Shown: positions 38,396 through 47,729, counted from the stretch's first letter. The stretch is 64,000 nt of DNA from Candidatus Nitrosocosmicus sp. (GCA_029194465.1 JARFXS010000005.1:1-64000); one strand, 5' to 3'. Notes: a model not told the origin generated them from the sequence alone. Program-made: numbers and translations.

Positions 38396-39334
38396 ATGCA
38401 AATTGATGGCAGTGTAATAGTATGTGACTCCATTGACGAAAAGGGAATGGAGATTTTAAAAAAGGCGGGACTCACTGTTGATTATTTACCTGAGATAACA
38501 AATCAAGAATTAATATCTAAAGTGAAAGACTTTGACGTGATTGTTGTACGCAGTAGGACCAAGATAACAAAAGAGGTAATACAAAATGCAAAGAGAGCAA
38601 AAATAATAGCAAGAGTAGGAGTAGGTCTGGATAATATAGACACAAATGAAGCCCAAAATAACAATATCGAAGTAATTAATGCAGGGGAGGCTTCAATCAA
38701 CGCAGTTTCTGAATTAGTATTAGGATTTCTATTCTCACTAAGCAGGAATATACCCATTGCCAATAATGCTACCAAGAATGGTAAATGGATTAAAAAAGAT
38801 CTAATTGGAGTAGAACTAAAAGGTAAATATTTGGGAATTATTGGATTAGGAAAGATTGGAAGAAATGTAGCCAGACTAGCAAGGGGGTTAAGAATGAACC
38901 TGATAGGATATGATGTGGTTCCAATTGATAAGAGCTTTGTTCAAGAAGTTTCCCTCATTACAACAGACCTCAAGACGTTGGTGGAAAGTTCAGATTTTAT
39001 AACTTGTCATGTTCCATATACTGAACAAACAAAGCATCTCATAGACAAAGAAATGTTGTCAAGAATGAAAAATAATGCATTCTTGATCAACACATCAAGA
39101 GGGGAAGTAATAGATGAAGAGGCACTTGTGAATTGTTTAAGAAATAAAAGAATAGGTGGAGCAGCTCTAGACGTTTATGAAGTCGAACCTCCTACAAACA
39201 AAGAGTTACTAGAACTTGATAATATAGTGTGCACTCCACATATTGCAGCCCAAACCAAAGAAGGACAAGAATTAGCATCAGCAGTAATAGGTGAAAAGAT
39301 AATACAAAGATTATTGGAAAAACAAACAGAGTAA
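38396..39334 (+). CDS. serA: D-3-phosphoglycerate dehydrogenase-type 2-hydroxyacid dehydrogenase
   Basis: A 312-residue D-isomer-specific 2-hydroxyacid dehydrogenase, probably catalysing the first step of serine synthesis. The NAD loop is GIIGLGKIGRNVAR, with glycines at 150, 152 and 155. The catalytic triad is Arg235 (NTSRGEV), Glu264 (YEVEPP) and His282 (CTPHIAA). The regulatory ACT domain of long SerA proteins is absent, so feedback control through it is not expected. The short form also occurs as other hydroxyacid dehydrogenases, so substrate is likely but unproven. Preceded by a TATA box. Confidence 0.88.
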   Translation: MQIDGSVIVCDSIDEKGMEILKKAGLTVDYLPEITNQELISKVKDFDVIVVRSRTKITKEVIQNAKRAKIIARVGVGLDNIDTNEAQNNNIEVINAGEASINAVSELVLGFLFSLSRNIPIANNATKNGKWIKKDLIGVELKGKYLGIIGLGKIGRNVARLARGLRMNLIGYDVVPIDKSFVQEVSLITTDLKTLVESSDFITCHVPYTEQTKHLIDKEMLSRMKNNAFLINTSRGEVIDEEALVNCLRNKRIGGAALDVYEVEPPTNKELLELDNIVCTPHIAAQTKEGQELASAVIGEKIIQRLLEKQTE

Positions 39335-39507
39335 CAGACTATTTTATTCTCTATATGCATTGATATATGATCTCTTTTTGATAACAATCACATCACAAAA
39401 GATTTTTAGATATGACACCGATAAATTTTATTAAACAAATTCAAGTCACAGCTTAAAACTTTGACCCATTACCATTCCTAATTAAACAACTTTGGTGAGT
39501 ATAAGAA

Positions 39508-39747
39508 TCAGACGATCTGAATCACCTTATTCTTAGAATATAATCCATGGATTATCTTAATATTTGAAGGTCCTATCTTAAAATGCTTTGAAATGATATT
39601 TATTAGCTCCTTATTTGCCTTCCCTTTAACAGGAACACATCTTAATGAAACTTTGATCTCCATTGTTGCCTCATCAACCACAAATTGACCACTGGGATCA
39701 AACCTGACTTTTACAATATATGTACGAGACAAGTCACATTCCTGCAC
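39508..39747 (-). CDS. DUF167 (UPF0235) family small protein
   Basis: A 79-residue protein of the DUF167/YggU family. Matching segments are YIVKVRFDPSGQF, KVSLRCVPVKGKANKELINIISKHF and IGPSNIKIIHGLYSKNKVIQI. The family is widespread and uncharacterised, with an alpha/beta fold. The conserved KGKANKEL stretch is its usual signature. It stands alone between serA and a long gap. Function not assigned. Confidence 0.88.
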   Translation of the reverse strand: MQECDLSRTYIVKVRFDPSGQFVVDEATMEIKVSLRCVPVKGKANKELINIISKHFKIGPSNIKIIHGLYSKNKVIQIV

Positions 39748-40278
39748 AATTGATATACCAATGATTGTTTATTTCCTTATGGGTTGCGGGGTTTAGGACA
39801 TTTCGAAGTATCCAAAGAAGAGATAATTTGATCGCGGTAACGTGTCAGCAGGTTAAGAAGAAAAACTTCTATTAGTTAAAGGACAAACGGTCTTACATTC
39901 TAGATGATGGTGAAATGATAGTTAGTACGATAGACTAGTTCAGTTCAGTTCACATCATATAATACATATGCTCTAAAACATGAATGTATAAAAATTAGGA
40001 CAGATTTCTTATTCTTAACAGGCAAGTAACACCAATAAAAATACCACTAATAGAAACGAGAACACGATAATTGTGAATTGGCAAACTACAAGATACAAGA
40101 ACAACTATTTGATTGGTATAGATACCTAAGACTTAGAAAACATCAAAATATCTTTCTCTTCAAAGATATGAATCAAAGCCGGAGGAAGACCACCTGTGTA
40201 GTAGAATATTTGAATTTTCTCTATGGGTAATATTTTCCTTTGGGATAATAACCATTCAATCAAAAAATAATTGAATGG
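39748..40278. other. Intergenic region with a strong hairpin at its end
   Basis: About 530 bases with no supported gene. The final bases hold the 14-bp perfect inverted repeat at 40247-40283, adjacent to the stop of the small membrane-protein gene. Confidence 0.5.
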
Positions 40279-40283
40279 TTATT
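40247..40283 (-). terminator. 14-bp perfect inverted repeat, possible terminator or processing hairpin
   Basis: Arms AATAACCATTCAAT (40247-40260) and ATTGAATGGTTATT (40270-40283) enclose a 9-base loop (CAAAAAATA). The right arm overlaps the stop codon of the minus-strand gene 40279-40470, so it forms at that transcript's 3' end. Classical archaeal terminators are T-runs, so this may instead be an RNA stability element. Confidence 0.6.
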
Positions 40284-40470
40284 TCATTGCATCCAACAAA
40301 TCTTTCTTGAATGATTGTCTAGCCCTCTGTAAATACAGATAAAATAAAGCCATCACAAAACTAGCAACTCCACCCACTATAAATAAGGCGTTTAAAGTTA
40401 CTAATGCAAGTAGCGCTATAACAAAGGTACTTAATGTAAAAATTAAAGAGATTTTCTTTAATTTATTCAT
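40279..40470 (-). CDS. Small two-helix membrane protein
   Basis: A 63-residue protein from ATG 40470 (MNKLKKISLIFTL). A longer frame starts at 40506, but the extra 12 residues are uninformative. Two membrane helices span about 8-25 and 30-48, separated by a short turn. The tail is charged (QRARQSFKKDLLDAMK). No family recognised. The 3' end is covered by the hairpin at 40247-40283. Confidence 0.6.
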   Translation of the reverse strand: MNKLKKISLIFTLSTFVIALLALVTLNALFIVGGVASFVMALFYLYLQRARQSFKKDLLDAMK

Positions 40471-40506
40471 AGTAAGAAAAAAAGGCAAACACCAATATAA
40501 ATACAA

Positions 40507-41069
40507 CTAAAACGAATTGATGATTAATATTAAAATAGATATTGACAGCACAACGACGCTGATTTACAACTATTTTGTGATGCTGCTTCCGTCGCCATAA
40601 ATGAAAAGGAAGTAAACAGAGACAAGATGTTTTCTTTTCTGACCTTATCAAATATACCTGCTTACCATAATATTACTCCAAAAGACGTTCGAAAACCCCA
40701 AGCCAAATTTTATCCTTCATGGTAAGGGACTGATTCAAAGTTGGTGGAAAAGTAGTAGATTATAAATGCGAACTGTTGAGAAAAAGAGATCCACCTATAG
40801 GATTGGTTCATAAAGAGTAACTTTTTTTTAATATCCTTTTGAAATAAAATTAACCCTTTGTTTAGTACCCAGGTTATCGTCACAAAGGATTAAAAGATAT
40901 TGTTAATTCCATATAGATTTGGAAACCAGATTCATAGATAACGAATAAATTGTAATCGCTATCACCCTTCACTCAATGATTATCTCCTCAATGTCACATA
41001 ATTAGGTATCCTGTAAAACTCTTGTTACAAACAAATCCGAAAAGATGCTGATTATTAATGAATTCATCT
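40507..41069. other. Intergenic region
   Basis: About 560 bases between two minus-strand genes. Short open frames only; no RNA gene or repeat identified. Confidence 0.45.
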
Positions 41070-41723
41070 TTAGACAGGTTTGGACTTGTTTTTTCTTCTA
41101 CTAACAAAAATCCAGATTAATACGATACCCAAAATAATGATAGCCCCAAAAATTGTACCATATACGGCAATAGTAGAGATTAATCCAAAAGTCTCGGTTA
41201 TAGAAACATTAAATACAGCTCTTTCACAATTGCAGTTTATAGTATCATTCAGGATAGTTCGAGGTGGAGGAATCGGATCAAGTGTTTTGCGACTTGCCAC
41301 GTCTTCATTTAGTATACTCAATACAATTTGATAATTGCCATTTTTTGTAAATACAAATGGAATATTGAAATCTCCTGTTTCGAGTGTGGTCCAGGGGATC
41401 ACTAATACGCGTTCTCTGTTTATAGAATATATTTCAACCAAGACCGTAACATCGTGAACGTCCCTACCGTGTTTATCCTGGATACTAAACATAATTTTTG
41501 ATGGCTCATTAGGTTTTACATATTCTGGTTCTAACTGTTGTATTACATAATATTTATCACCTATTCCCATTCCAGAGGCATTATACGAAGCAAAACGATC
41601 GATATGAGCATCTGCGGAAAAAAAGTGTGTGGGAATCGAGGAATACATCGACAACGCCAAAAAAACCATCATAAAATATGATCTAAGATTTTTTACTGAA
41701 ATCGTTTTTTTTTCTTTCTTCAT
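41070..41723 (-). CDS. Membrane-anchored extracytoplasmic protein of the oxidase cluster
   Basis: A 217-residue protein with an N-terminal signal or anchor at about 12-34, an external domain beginning near HIDRF, and a C-terminal helix at about 180-207 followed by RRKNKSKPV. The external domain is beta-rich (PSKIMFSIQDKHGRDVHDVTVLVEIY; NGNYQIVLSILN), like FixH/YtkA-type Ig-like modules. It contains a single Cys-x-Cys (NCNCE) that could hold metal or a disulfide. It is the last gene of the coxII-coxI-plastocyanin-ctaA cluster on the minus strand. A role in oxidase assembly or copper delivery is inferred from position only. Confidence 0.7.
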   Translation of the reverse strand: MKKEKKTISVKNLRSYFMMVFLALSMYSSIPTHFFSADAHIDRFASYNASGMGIGDKYYVIQQLEPEYVKPNEPSKIMFSIQDKHGRDVHDVTVLVEIYSINRERVLVIPWTTLETGDFNIPFVFTKNGNYQIVLSILNEDVASRKTLDPIPPPRTILNDTINCNCERAVFNVSITETFGLISTIAVYGTIFGAIIILGIVLIWIFVSRRKNKSKPV

Positions 41724-41769
41724 GTTTTTACAGAAAATGATGGCATTCCAGATTACAATTCATCTATTG

Positions 41770-42282
41770 CTAAGTTGGGGAACTTACTTCAGGAGTATTA
41801 CTATTATCACCTGTGGACGACTTAGACGAACTTAGTGAGGATTTTAGTTTAAGATTTGTATAGAATATGTTTATCACAACATATATCATGCTACTATACA
41901 AGACCAAGCCCAAACCCAAGTGGGCAGTTACCAGATCTGCATGCAATTTTTCATTAATAACAATTGCCCCCAATGTTATTTGGCCCACAACGGCAGCTGC
42001 TGCTATGATTGAAAACATCTTGGTCGATTTGAGAGAATGTTTTCCCCGAAGTACAAATATCATGGTCAAAAATACCAAGAGTCCGGTAGAAGCAGCAGTT
42101 GTTCTATGAATATATTCTATCAAAAACTCATAGGAAGGAATCAACCCGTGTGGACATAATGGCCAATTCGGACAAGACAAGCCTACACCTGAAGAACTAA
42201 CGTATCCCCCGAGGGTCATCAATCCAAACAATACGCATAAGGTACCAATTGAAAAAATCTGAAGAAACTTATCGTAATTCAT
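41770..42282 (-). CDS. ctaA: Heme A synthase-like protein (CtaA/COX15, half-size)
   Basis: A membrane protein of about 170 residues from ATG 42282 (MNYDKFLQIF). A longer frame to 42324 adds a charged stretch. Landmarks are GGYVSSSGVGLSCPNWPLCPHG, the conserved early loop with paired cysteines, EYIHRTTAASTG with the heme-ligand His, and HADLVTAHLGLG with another pair. About four helices, so it is the single-domain archaeal type that would act as a dimer. CtaA makes heme A from heme O for the oxidase encoded just upstream. The variable tail is Ser-rich. Confidence 0.87.
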   Translation of the reverse strand: MNYDKFLQIFSIGTLCVLFGLMTLGGYVSSSGVGLSCPNWPLCPHGLIPSYEFLIEYIHRTTAASTGLLVFLTMIFVLRGKHSLKSTKMFSIIAAAAVVGQITLGAIVINEKLHADLVTAHLGLGLVLYSSMIYVVINIFYTNLKLKSSLSSSKSSTGDNSNTPEVSSPT

Positions 42283-42330
42283 GGCTTTGTTTTTTTTTTG
42301 ATCGGTCTTATATCGACTGTACAAAAAAAA

Positions 42331-42897
42331 TTATGTTACTGTAATCGTTCCCTTCATGAATGGATGTACAGTACAATGGTAATCATAGTCCCCTGGTTCC
42401 AAACTATCTGTATTTATTTGTGCTTTATCACCGGCCATGATAATGCTTGTATCAAATAGTTTTGCAGAGTTAGGATCCTCGGGTCCAGCGCCACTTGTTG
42501 CAGTGTGAGGAGCAGTATCATCGTTTGTCACCGTGATTACATCTCCTTTTTTAACTGTTAATGTGTCAGGTGCGTAAGACGGGTTTCCAGGAGTTGCAGC
42601 ACCAGCAGGAATGGAGATTGAAAGACCTGAAGCAGGTGCAGCAGCATTTGATGTAGTTGTCGCACCGGTACTCCCTGTTTCAGATGCCGCCCCTGGGGCG
42701 TTAATTGGAGCAGGTGGTGGTGCAGGTGGTGGTGCAGATACAGGCGGTGGGACGCTGGCGGTCTCTTCCCAAAATACTATAGTAATAGTTCCCAGGAAAC
42801 TGAGGGTGATGACAATAATTATCAACCCCTTCATGAATCGCTTAGGCGACGTTCTAGTGATGTGGTTCTCGTCGTGCGTAGTCATAGTAGTATTCAA
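42331..42897 (-). CDS. Membrane-anchored plastocyanin-like blue copper protein
   Basis: A 188-residue protein with one N-terminal membrane helix (about 21-44), a Pro-rich linker (PPPAPPPAP), and a C-terminal cupredoxin domain. Type-1 copper ligands are His131 (APHTAT), Cys175, His178 and Met181 in HCTVHPFM. It would act on the outside as an electron carrier, the usual substitute for cytochrome c in these archaea. The domain is very close in both protein and DNA to the plastocyanin domain fused to CoxII at 44582-45535. Its 5' end overlaps the coxI 3' end by 44 bases. Confidence 0.93.
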   Translation of the reverse strand: MNTTMTTHDENHITRTSPKRFMKGLIIIVITLSFLGTITIVFWEETASVPPPVSAPPPAPPPAPINAPGAASETGSTGATTTSNAAAPASGLSISIPAGAATPGNPSYAPDTLTVKKGDVITVTNDDTAPHTATSGAGPEDPNSAKLFDTSIIMAGDKAQINTDSLEPGDYDYHCTVHPFMKGTITVT

Positions 42898-44386
42898 CTC
42901 CGGTTCCTAATTCGAATGGGTCCTTTGGATTAGCTGGTTTACCAAACATTGCAGACTTTATCATGTTATACAAGAATAGTGCATAAGATGCGCCTATCGC
43001 CCAACCTCCAAAACTAGCTATTTGGTTCATAATAATTAGCTCTGGTATCGGCAGGTAATCCACAACTCTTCTGGGCAACCCGTATAGTCCCAGAATATGT
43101 TGGATCCCAAATATTACTGCTATTCCGACAAATGTCATTACGAAATGTATTTTCGCCAATTTAGTATCATACATTCTTCCTGTTATCAACGGGAATAGAT
43201 AGTAGATGAACCCGGTAAACGCCAATGATATCGTTCCCATTACGAACAAGTGGAAATGCCCGACTACCCAATAGCTATCATGAGTCAAGAAGTCTAGTGG
43301 CATTGCGGTATTAACAACACCTCCCGCTCCCGCAGAGAAGAATAGCAATATGGCTCCTACCGAAAACAGCATTGGTGCAGCAAATTTGATCCTCCCACCC
43401 CACATGGTAGCTAAAAAGTTAAAGACGTGCATGGCAGACGAGGGTACCGCAGCTAAAGTCCCAACCATGAAAACGGTCTTTTCGGTAAAACTCATTCCGA
43501 CTGCGAACATGTGGTGCGCCCATGAACCAAAGCCAATGATCGAGATAACTATCAACGCCACCACACCGGAATAGTAGCTAAATAGAGGCTTCCTTGAGAA
43601 GGTAGGAATTACCTCATACATCATACCAATTGCAGGAAGCACAAATATGTAGACTTCCGGATGGAATGTGAACCAGAACAAGTGCTGATACGCTATAGGA
43701 TCTCCACCCATTTCCGGATTAAAGAAGCCTGTTACTCCCAACCTATCCGTATAGAGCATTACCAATGATGCTGCAAATGTAGGAATAGCTACAATAATCA
43801 TTAGTGAAGTCGCCAACGTTGCCCAGGCAAAAAGTGACATTTTCATCAACGGCAGGTCGGGATGCTTCATTTTTAATATAGTAACAGTGAAATTAATGGC
43901 TCCTAGTACAGATGACAATCCCAACAACTTTAATCCGACTATCCACATATCCGCGGCAGGGCCTGGAGCTTTTAATATGGAATATGGCGGATAGGCATTC
44001 CAAGTCGTATCAGAGAATCCTCCCCAAACCAAGAACATACATGGAGGAATCATCCAAAATGCGACAGCATTGAGTTTTGGCCATGCCATATCTTTGTATC
44101 TAACCATAATAGGGATTAGATAATTACCAACCCCAGAAGCAAATGGGATCAGCCATAAAAACAATAAAGTTGTCCCATGGACCGTGAAAAATCTTGCAAA
44201 ATCTGCTTGGCCAGAGAATATTTGTATGCCAGGCAAAAATAATTCGGCCCTGATCGCCATAGCTAGACCACCTCCAGCAAATAGTGCCGTCATTGAGGCA
44301 ATAATATACAATAACCCGATATCAGTATGATGGGTAGAAAATATGATCTCCCATATGGGTCGAGGTTTTTTTAATTCTAGAACCAT
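42854..44386 (-). CDS. coxA: Cytochrome c oxidase subunit I (heme-copper oxidase)
   Basis: A 510-residue catalytic subunit reducing oxygen and pumping protons, with 12 or more membrane helices. The low-spin heme ligands are His70 (FTVHGTT) and His379. The copper B ligands are His242 (in HPEVY, with the cross-linking Tyr246) and His291/His292 (WAHHMF). The high-spin heme ligand is His377 in VVGHFHL. This is an A-type sequence with HPEVY. The cluster order is coxII TM piece, coxII-plastocyanin, coxI, plastocyanin, ctaA. No subunit III gene is evident in the window. Confidence 0.96.
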   Translation of the reverse strand: MVLELKKPRPIWEIIFSTHHTDIGLLYIIASMTALFAGGGLAMAIRAELFLPGIQIFSGQADFARFFTVHGTTLLFLWLIPFASGVGNYLIPIMVRYKDMAWPKLNAVAFWMIPPCMFLVWGGFSDTTWNAYPPYSILKAPGPAADMWIVGLKLLGLSSVLGAINFTVTILKMKHPDLPLMKMSLFAWATLATSLMIIVAIPTFAASLVMLYTDRLGVTGFFNPEMGGDPIAYQHLFWFTFHPEVYIFVLPAIGMMYEVIPTFSRKPLFSYYSGVVALIVISIIGFGSWAHHMFAVGMSFTEKTVFMVGTLAAVPSSAMHVFNFLATMWGGRIKFAAPMLFSVGAILLFFSAGAGGVVNTAMPLDFLTHDSYWVVGHFHLFVMGTISLAFTGFIYYLFPLITGRMYDTKLAKIHFVMTFVGIAVIFGIQHILGLYGLPRRVVDYLPIPELIIMNQIASFGGWAIGASYALFLYNMIKSAMFGKPANPKDPFELGTGVEYYYDYARREPHH

Positions 44387-44581
44387 TTTCTTGACAATAA
44401 CACCCCTATATCCAATAAAATTGGAACGAGTCTATAAAAGCATTTGGATCCCTCCTTCTGACAAAATATATTAAAATGTATAAAAAAGTGTCAATAATCA
44501 GAAATATCAAAAATAATTATTGTTTTTATTATAATATCTATATCCATTTGTTTCAAAAAAACAAAAAACGAAAAAAGGCGG

Positions 44582-45535
44582 CTATTGTACCGTCAGTGTT
44601 CCTGTCATAAAGGGATGCACAGTACAATGGAAAGGATGCTCTCCTGCATCCACGGTAGCCGTATCTATTTGTGCTGTTGCTGCAGGCATGATTATGCTAG
44701 TATCGAACAATTTACCAGCATCAGCATCACCAGGACTAGCTCCATTGGTTACAGTGTGAGGAGCAGTATCATCGTTTGATACTGTGATCACATCTCCTTT
44801 TTTAACTGTTAAAGTGTCTGGAGCATAAGCTGGATTTCCAGCAGTTGAAGCACCAGCGGGAATAGACAGTGTCGGACCAGAGGCAGCAGCTGTTGAGGAA
44901 GCATTTCCGGAAGAAGTGCCGTTGCCACTTGTTGCATTATTGCCAGCAGCAGAATCATTGGCAGTCGTCTGAGTCATATTTCCTGGTTCAACTACTCTCA
45001 TAGTCCCACTGCCAGTAGTCCCTACTTCGCCTCCACCCGGTGCAATTACCGTAGCAGTTCCAGTGCCTTGAGATATTGTCGGTTCAGATCCGCTTGTAAC
45101 AGCAGTAGCATTATCAGTATTAGGTTCAACAAATAATCTTGCTCTCATATCCTGATGTAGCATACCGCAATATTCTCTACATTCAATTAGGTATTCACCT
45201 GGTTCATCGAATACATTCCACATTGTATTAACTCTCCCAGGAACTGCGTCCATGAGCATAGCAAAATCAGGCACGCTAAAACTATGAACGACATCATTTG
45301 AAACTATCTCGAATCTGTAAGGTATCCCCTCCTTTACGTGGAGCTCATTTATTTCTTGAGTACCATCAGCATGCTCAAATGACCAAAACCATTGCTGACC
45401 AACTACTCTTACGGTTTCTGAGTTGGGCGGTGCATACTCTAAAGTATGTTCTATATTCCATGATTCTGCCCCCACCCAAATAAGGATCGCGGTAACGGCG
45501 CCTATATACACCCATTCCGGAGTACTGTGCCCCAC
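44582..45535 (-). CDS. Oxidase subunit II CuA domain fused to a plastocyanin domain
   Basis: A 317-residue fusion starting at GTG 45535. One membrane helix (about 8-25) precedes QQWFWSFEH and the CuA site. The ligands are His84 (VVHSFSVPD), Cys119, Cys123, His127 and Met130 in CREYCGMLHQDM, so the binuclear CuA centre is complete. A Gly/Ser/Thr/Asn-rich linker runs to about residue 225. A cupredoxin domain follows with His260, Cys304, His307 and Met310. Electrons could flow within one chain from type-1 copper to CuA. The first subunit II helix is in the preceding gene at 45535-45810, with stop and start overlapping by one base. Confidence 0.93.
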   Translation of the reverse strand: MGHSTPEWVYIGAVTAILIWVGAESWNIEHTLEYAPPNSETVRVVGQQWFWSFEHADGTQEINELHVKEGIPYRFEIVSNDVVHSFSVPDFAMLMDAVPGRVNTMWNVFDEPGEYLIECREYCGMLHQDMRARLFVEPNTDNATAVTSGSEPTISQGTGTATVIAPGGGEVGTTGSGTMRVVEPGNMTQTTANDSAAGNNATSGNGTSSGNASSTAAASGPTLSIPAGASTAGNPAYAPDTLTVKKGDVITVSNDDTAPHTVTNGASPGDADAGKLFDTSIIMPAATAQIDTATVDAGEHPFHCTVHPFMTGTLTVQ

Positions 45536-45810
45536 TAAATTTGACCTCCAGTTTTACCAATATTTTTGAAACGGGGATTAGACTCCCTAAATCTCCAAGA
45601 AATATAAACATTCAAACCCTGAACTATAGCCCCAACTATGAAGGCTGCAACCATCATTCTATAAAATAAACCCCAGATCTCAACTCTACGGATTACAGTC
45701 TCTCCACCCTCTGCAGCATAAACTATTTGCAGTATACTTTGAATACTTATTACGGCCATAGAACTAAATATGAAAATCAACAATACTTTGTTAATAGAGG
45801 AAAAAGCCAT
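45535..45810 (-). CDS. Oxidase subunit II N-terminal transmembrane piece
   Basis: A 91-residue protein with a first hydrophobic segment (about 8-28) that may be a signal. A second helix is preceded by VEIWGLFYRMMVAAFIVGAIVQGL and ends YISWRFRESNP, like the first transmembrane helix of subunit II. It ends in TAG sharing its G with the GTG start of the CuA-plastocyanin gene, so translation may be coupled. This looks like a natural split of subunit II, because both pieces are open and well matched at the junction. A single broken frame is the alternative. Confidence 0.75.
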   Translation of the reverse strand: MAFSSINKVLLIFIFSSMAVISIQSILQIVYAAEGGETVIRRVEIWGLFYRMMVAAFIVGAIVQGLNVYISWRFRESNPRFKNIGKTGGQI

Positions 45811-45938
45811 ACCTCAATCTCCACTCTCTTTGGATTGGTGAATCTTTCTGTCATTTAAGGTTTTTGCTATGCGAATTTGGTAAATTTAAAACGCACAATC
45901 AAAGAAATAACAAATGAAATCAAATTTAAATAATGAAA

Positions 45939-46571
45939 TCAAAATTCAGTGAGATAGCGTTCCATATTTAAAATATTAAGACCACATAATGACAGGTTAT
46001 CTTGATAATTCTTTAATACGTTTATAGAGGCATTAGGGACTTGAACGCTATATACTGATGAAGGCTTTATGTTCATAGCCAGCGAAATCGCAGCTTTGAT
46101 GGGATCCAAATGGGAAATCAAGAGTATATTTTCATTTACATGTTTTTCGACAAATTCGTGTAGTAAATTTCGAATTCTTTCCCTTACAGAGCCAAAGGAT
46201 TCCACTTCAAATTCGAGTAAGGAGTTTTCGTCATCGTTATCCGAATAAAATTTTGCAAACAAGTCACCGTGAGCAGATAAAACATCATCATAATAAAGCC
46301 CAACTAATTTTCCCAATTCGATTTCAAATAATCTTTCATCTAATGCGTAATCCAAACCTAGCGTATCAGATGCAATTTCTGCGGTTTCTACAGTCCTAAT
46401 TACGGGGCTAGAGTAAATTTTGTGAATCGGAATTGTTTTTAATAATTCGCTGCTTTGTTTTACCTGTTTTCGACCTAATTCGGTCAAGTGAGATTCAAGG
46501 TTTCTTCCAACTAACAGTCTTTTGACATTGTTATAGGCTTGACCATGCCTCATGAAAATAATAAGCGACAT
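45939..46571 (-). CDS. Histidine phosphatase (phosphoglycerate mutase-like)
   Basis: A 210-residue protein of the RHG superfamily. The nucleophile is in IIFMRHGQAYNN near residue 9, the second histidine likely in LLISHLDPI near 152-160, and arginine in VGRNLESHLTELGRKQ. The fold includes SSPVIRTVETAEI, a standard RHG segment. Family members are phosphoglycerate mutases, phosphatases and sugar-phosphate phosphatases. The exact substrate is open. It is the gene preceding the oxidase cluster on the same strand but separated by 128 bases. Confidence 0.87.
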   Translation of the reverse strand: MSLIIFMRHGQAYNNVKRLLVGRNLESHLTELGRKQVKQSSELLKTIPIHKIYSSPVIRTVETAEIASDTLGLDYALDERLFEIELGKLVGLYYDDVLSAHGDLFAKFYSDNDDENSLLEFEVESFGSVRERIRNLLHEFVEKHVNENILLISHLDPIKAAISLAMNIKPSSVYSVQVPNASINVLKNYQDNLSLCGLNILNMERYLTEF

Positions 46572-47020
46572 AATTTACTTAAAATATATTAAAAATTATT
46601 TCAATATTAAACTATTCATAAAGATTCCAGTAATTGTAATTGTGTGGTGTGTAAAAAGTCATTATTTATAAGGTTTCTTTGATGTATTCTTAAGTCATAA
46701 ATATCAAAGGACAAGACAGGATTAATCGACAATTTAAACCAGGTCTACAAATCTGATAATTAAGTAATCAAATTGATTCGATGATTGAATAAATAATAAC
46801 CTAACAATGGAGGATGAAAAAGAGGATGAAAAAGCAATACAGAGAATAGTAAAATCAGCTGCGAGATGCTCTAGACTTTAATTCTCACAGGATAAATTTC
46901 TGTTATAATTTAAAAAAAGGGGTTCAATATAGCAACTGATTTAATCTTAGGGTTAGAACTCATCAATTTCTTATCCAAACGTGCTTTAATATATCAGAAC
47001 TTAATATCTAACACATTAAT
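46572..47020. other. Intergenic region with a short frame
   Basis: About 450 bases. A 24-codon frame (ATG at 46807, MEDEKEDEKAIQRIV) is followed in another frame by LRDALDFNSHRINFCYN. They could be a small broken gene, but there is no independent support. A TATA-like TTTAATATAT lies about 30 bases before the next gene. Confidence 0.4.
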
Positions 47021-47700
47021 ATGAAAGTTGGAATCATAGGAGGAACTGGTGGCATGGGCGAAGGGTTTGCTTTAAGATGGTGTGCAAACCATGAAATCAT
47101 ACTGGGCTCAAGAGACAAACAAAAAGCTCAAACAGCCTCAGAAAATCATATGAAAAATATAAAAAATAGCAAATATGCTGATAAAGTCAAAGGAATTATC
47201 AGGGGCAACGATAACCTCTCAGTAGCGAAGGAGAGCGACGTATTGATACTTTCCATCCCTTATGAAAATATCCAAAGCACATGTGGGGAAATAGCAAACA
47301 TTATTGATGACAATTGCATTGTGGTTTCGCCTATAGTTCCTATGAGTAGAAACCAGGATGGATTTTATTATATTCCTTTTCAAGAAGGGAAAAAATCTGC
47401 CGGGACGTTGGTTGCAGAAAATTTACCAAAATGCAATAAAATAATAGTTTCAGCTTTCCATACAATTTCCGAAATAAAACTTAAAAATATAGAAGCCACA
47501 CTTGATGCCGACACTTTATTTGCACTGATAACAAAGAATCTCTAGCAAAGATCTCGGATCTAGTGTCAGAAATAAATGGTCTTAGGTCGATTTATTTGGG
47601 CCCACTCTCATTATCTTATCAAGCGGAAGTCATGACTCCGATGATACTTAATGCTTCGAAGCAAAATAAAATAAAACATCCAGGGATAAAGCTGGTATAA
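47021..47700 (+). CDS. npdG: F420-dependent NADP oxidoreductase (NpdG-like), frameshifted
   Basis: Interconverts reduced F420 and NADPH. The N terminus has the Rossmann loop VGIIGGTGGMGEGFALRW and LGSRDKQKA, then SIPYENI and VSPIVPMSR. The uninterrupted frame stops at 47545 with a wrong tail (FALITKNL). Shifting frame at about 47522-47528 gives DNKESLAKISDLVSEI, GLRSIYLGPLSLSYQAE and the end at 47700, matching family architecture. One missing base explains it. Reconstructed length is about 226 residues, normal for FNO. The gene probably supplies NADPH or F420H2 for biosynthesis. Confidence 0.85.
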
Positions 47701-47729
47701 ACAGTTTTTTTCATATAATAGCTTATAAA

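Noticed and set aside
42611-42910. A plus-strand frame opposite the plastocyanin Pro-rich linker
   Set aside because: It is a Gly/Ala-rich shadow of the proline-rich linker on the other strand.
46807-46880. A 24-codon frame and its possible continuation in another frame
   Set aside because: Too short and without a known relative; mentioned only in the intergenic note.
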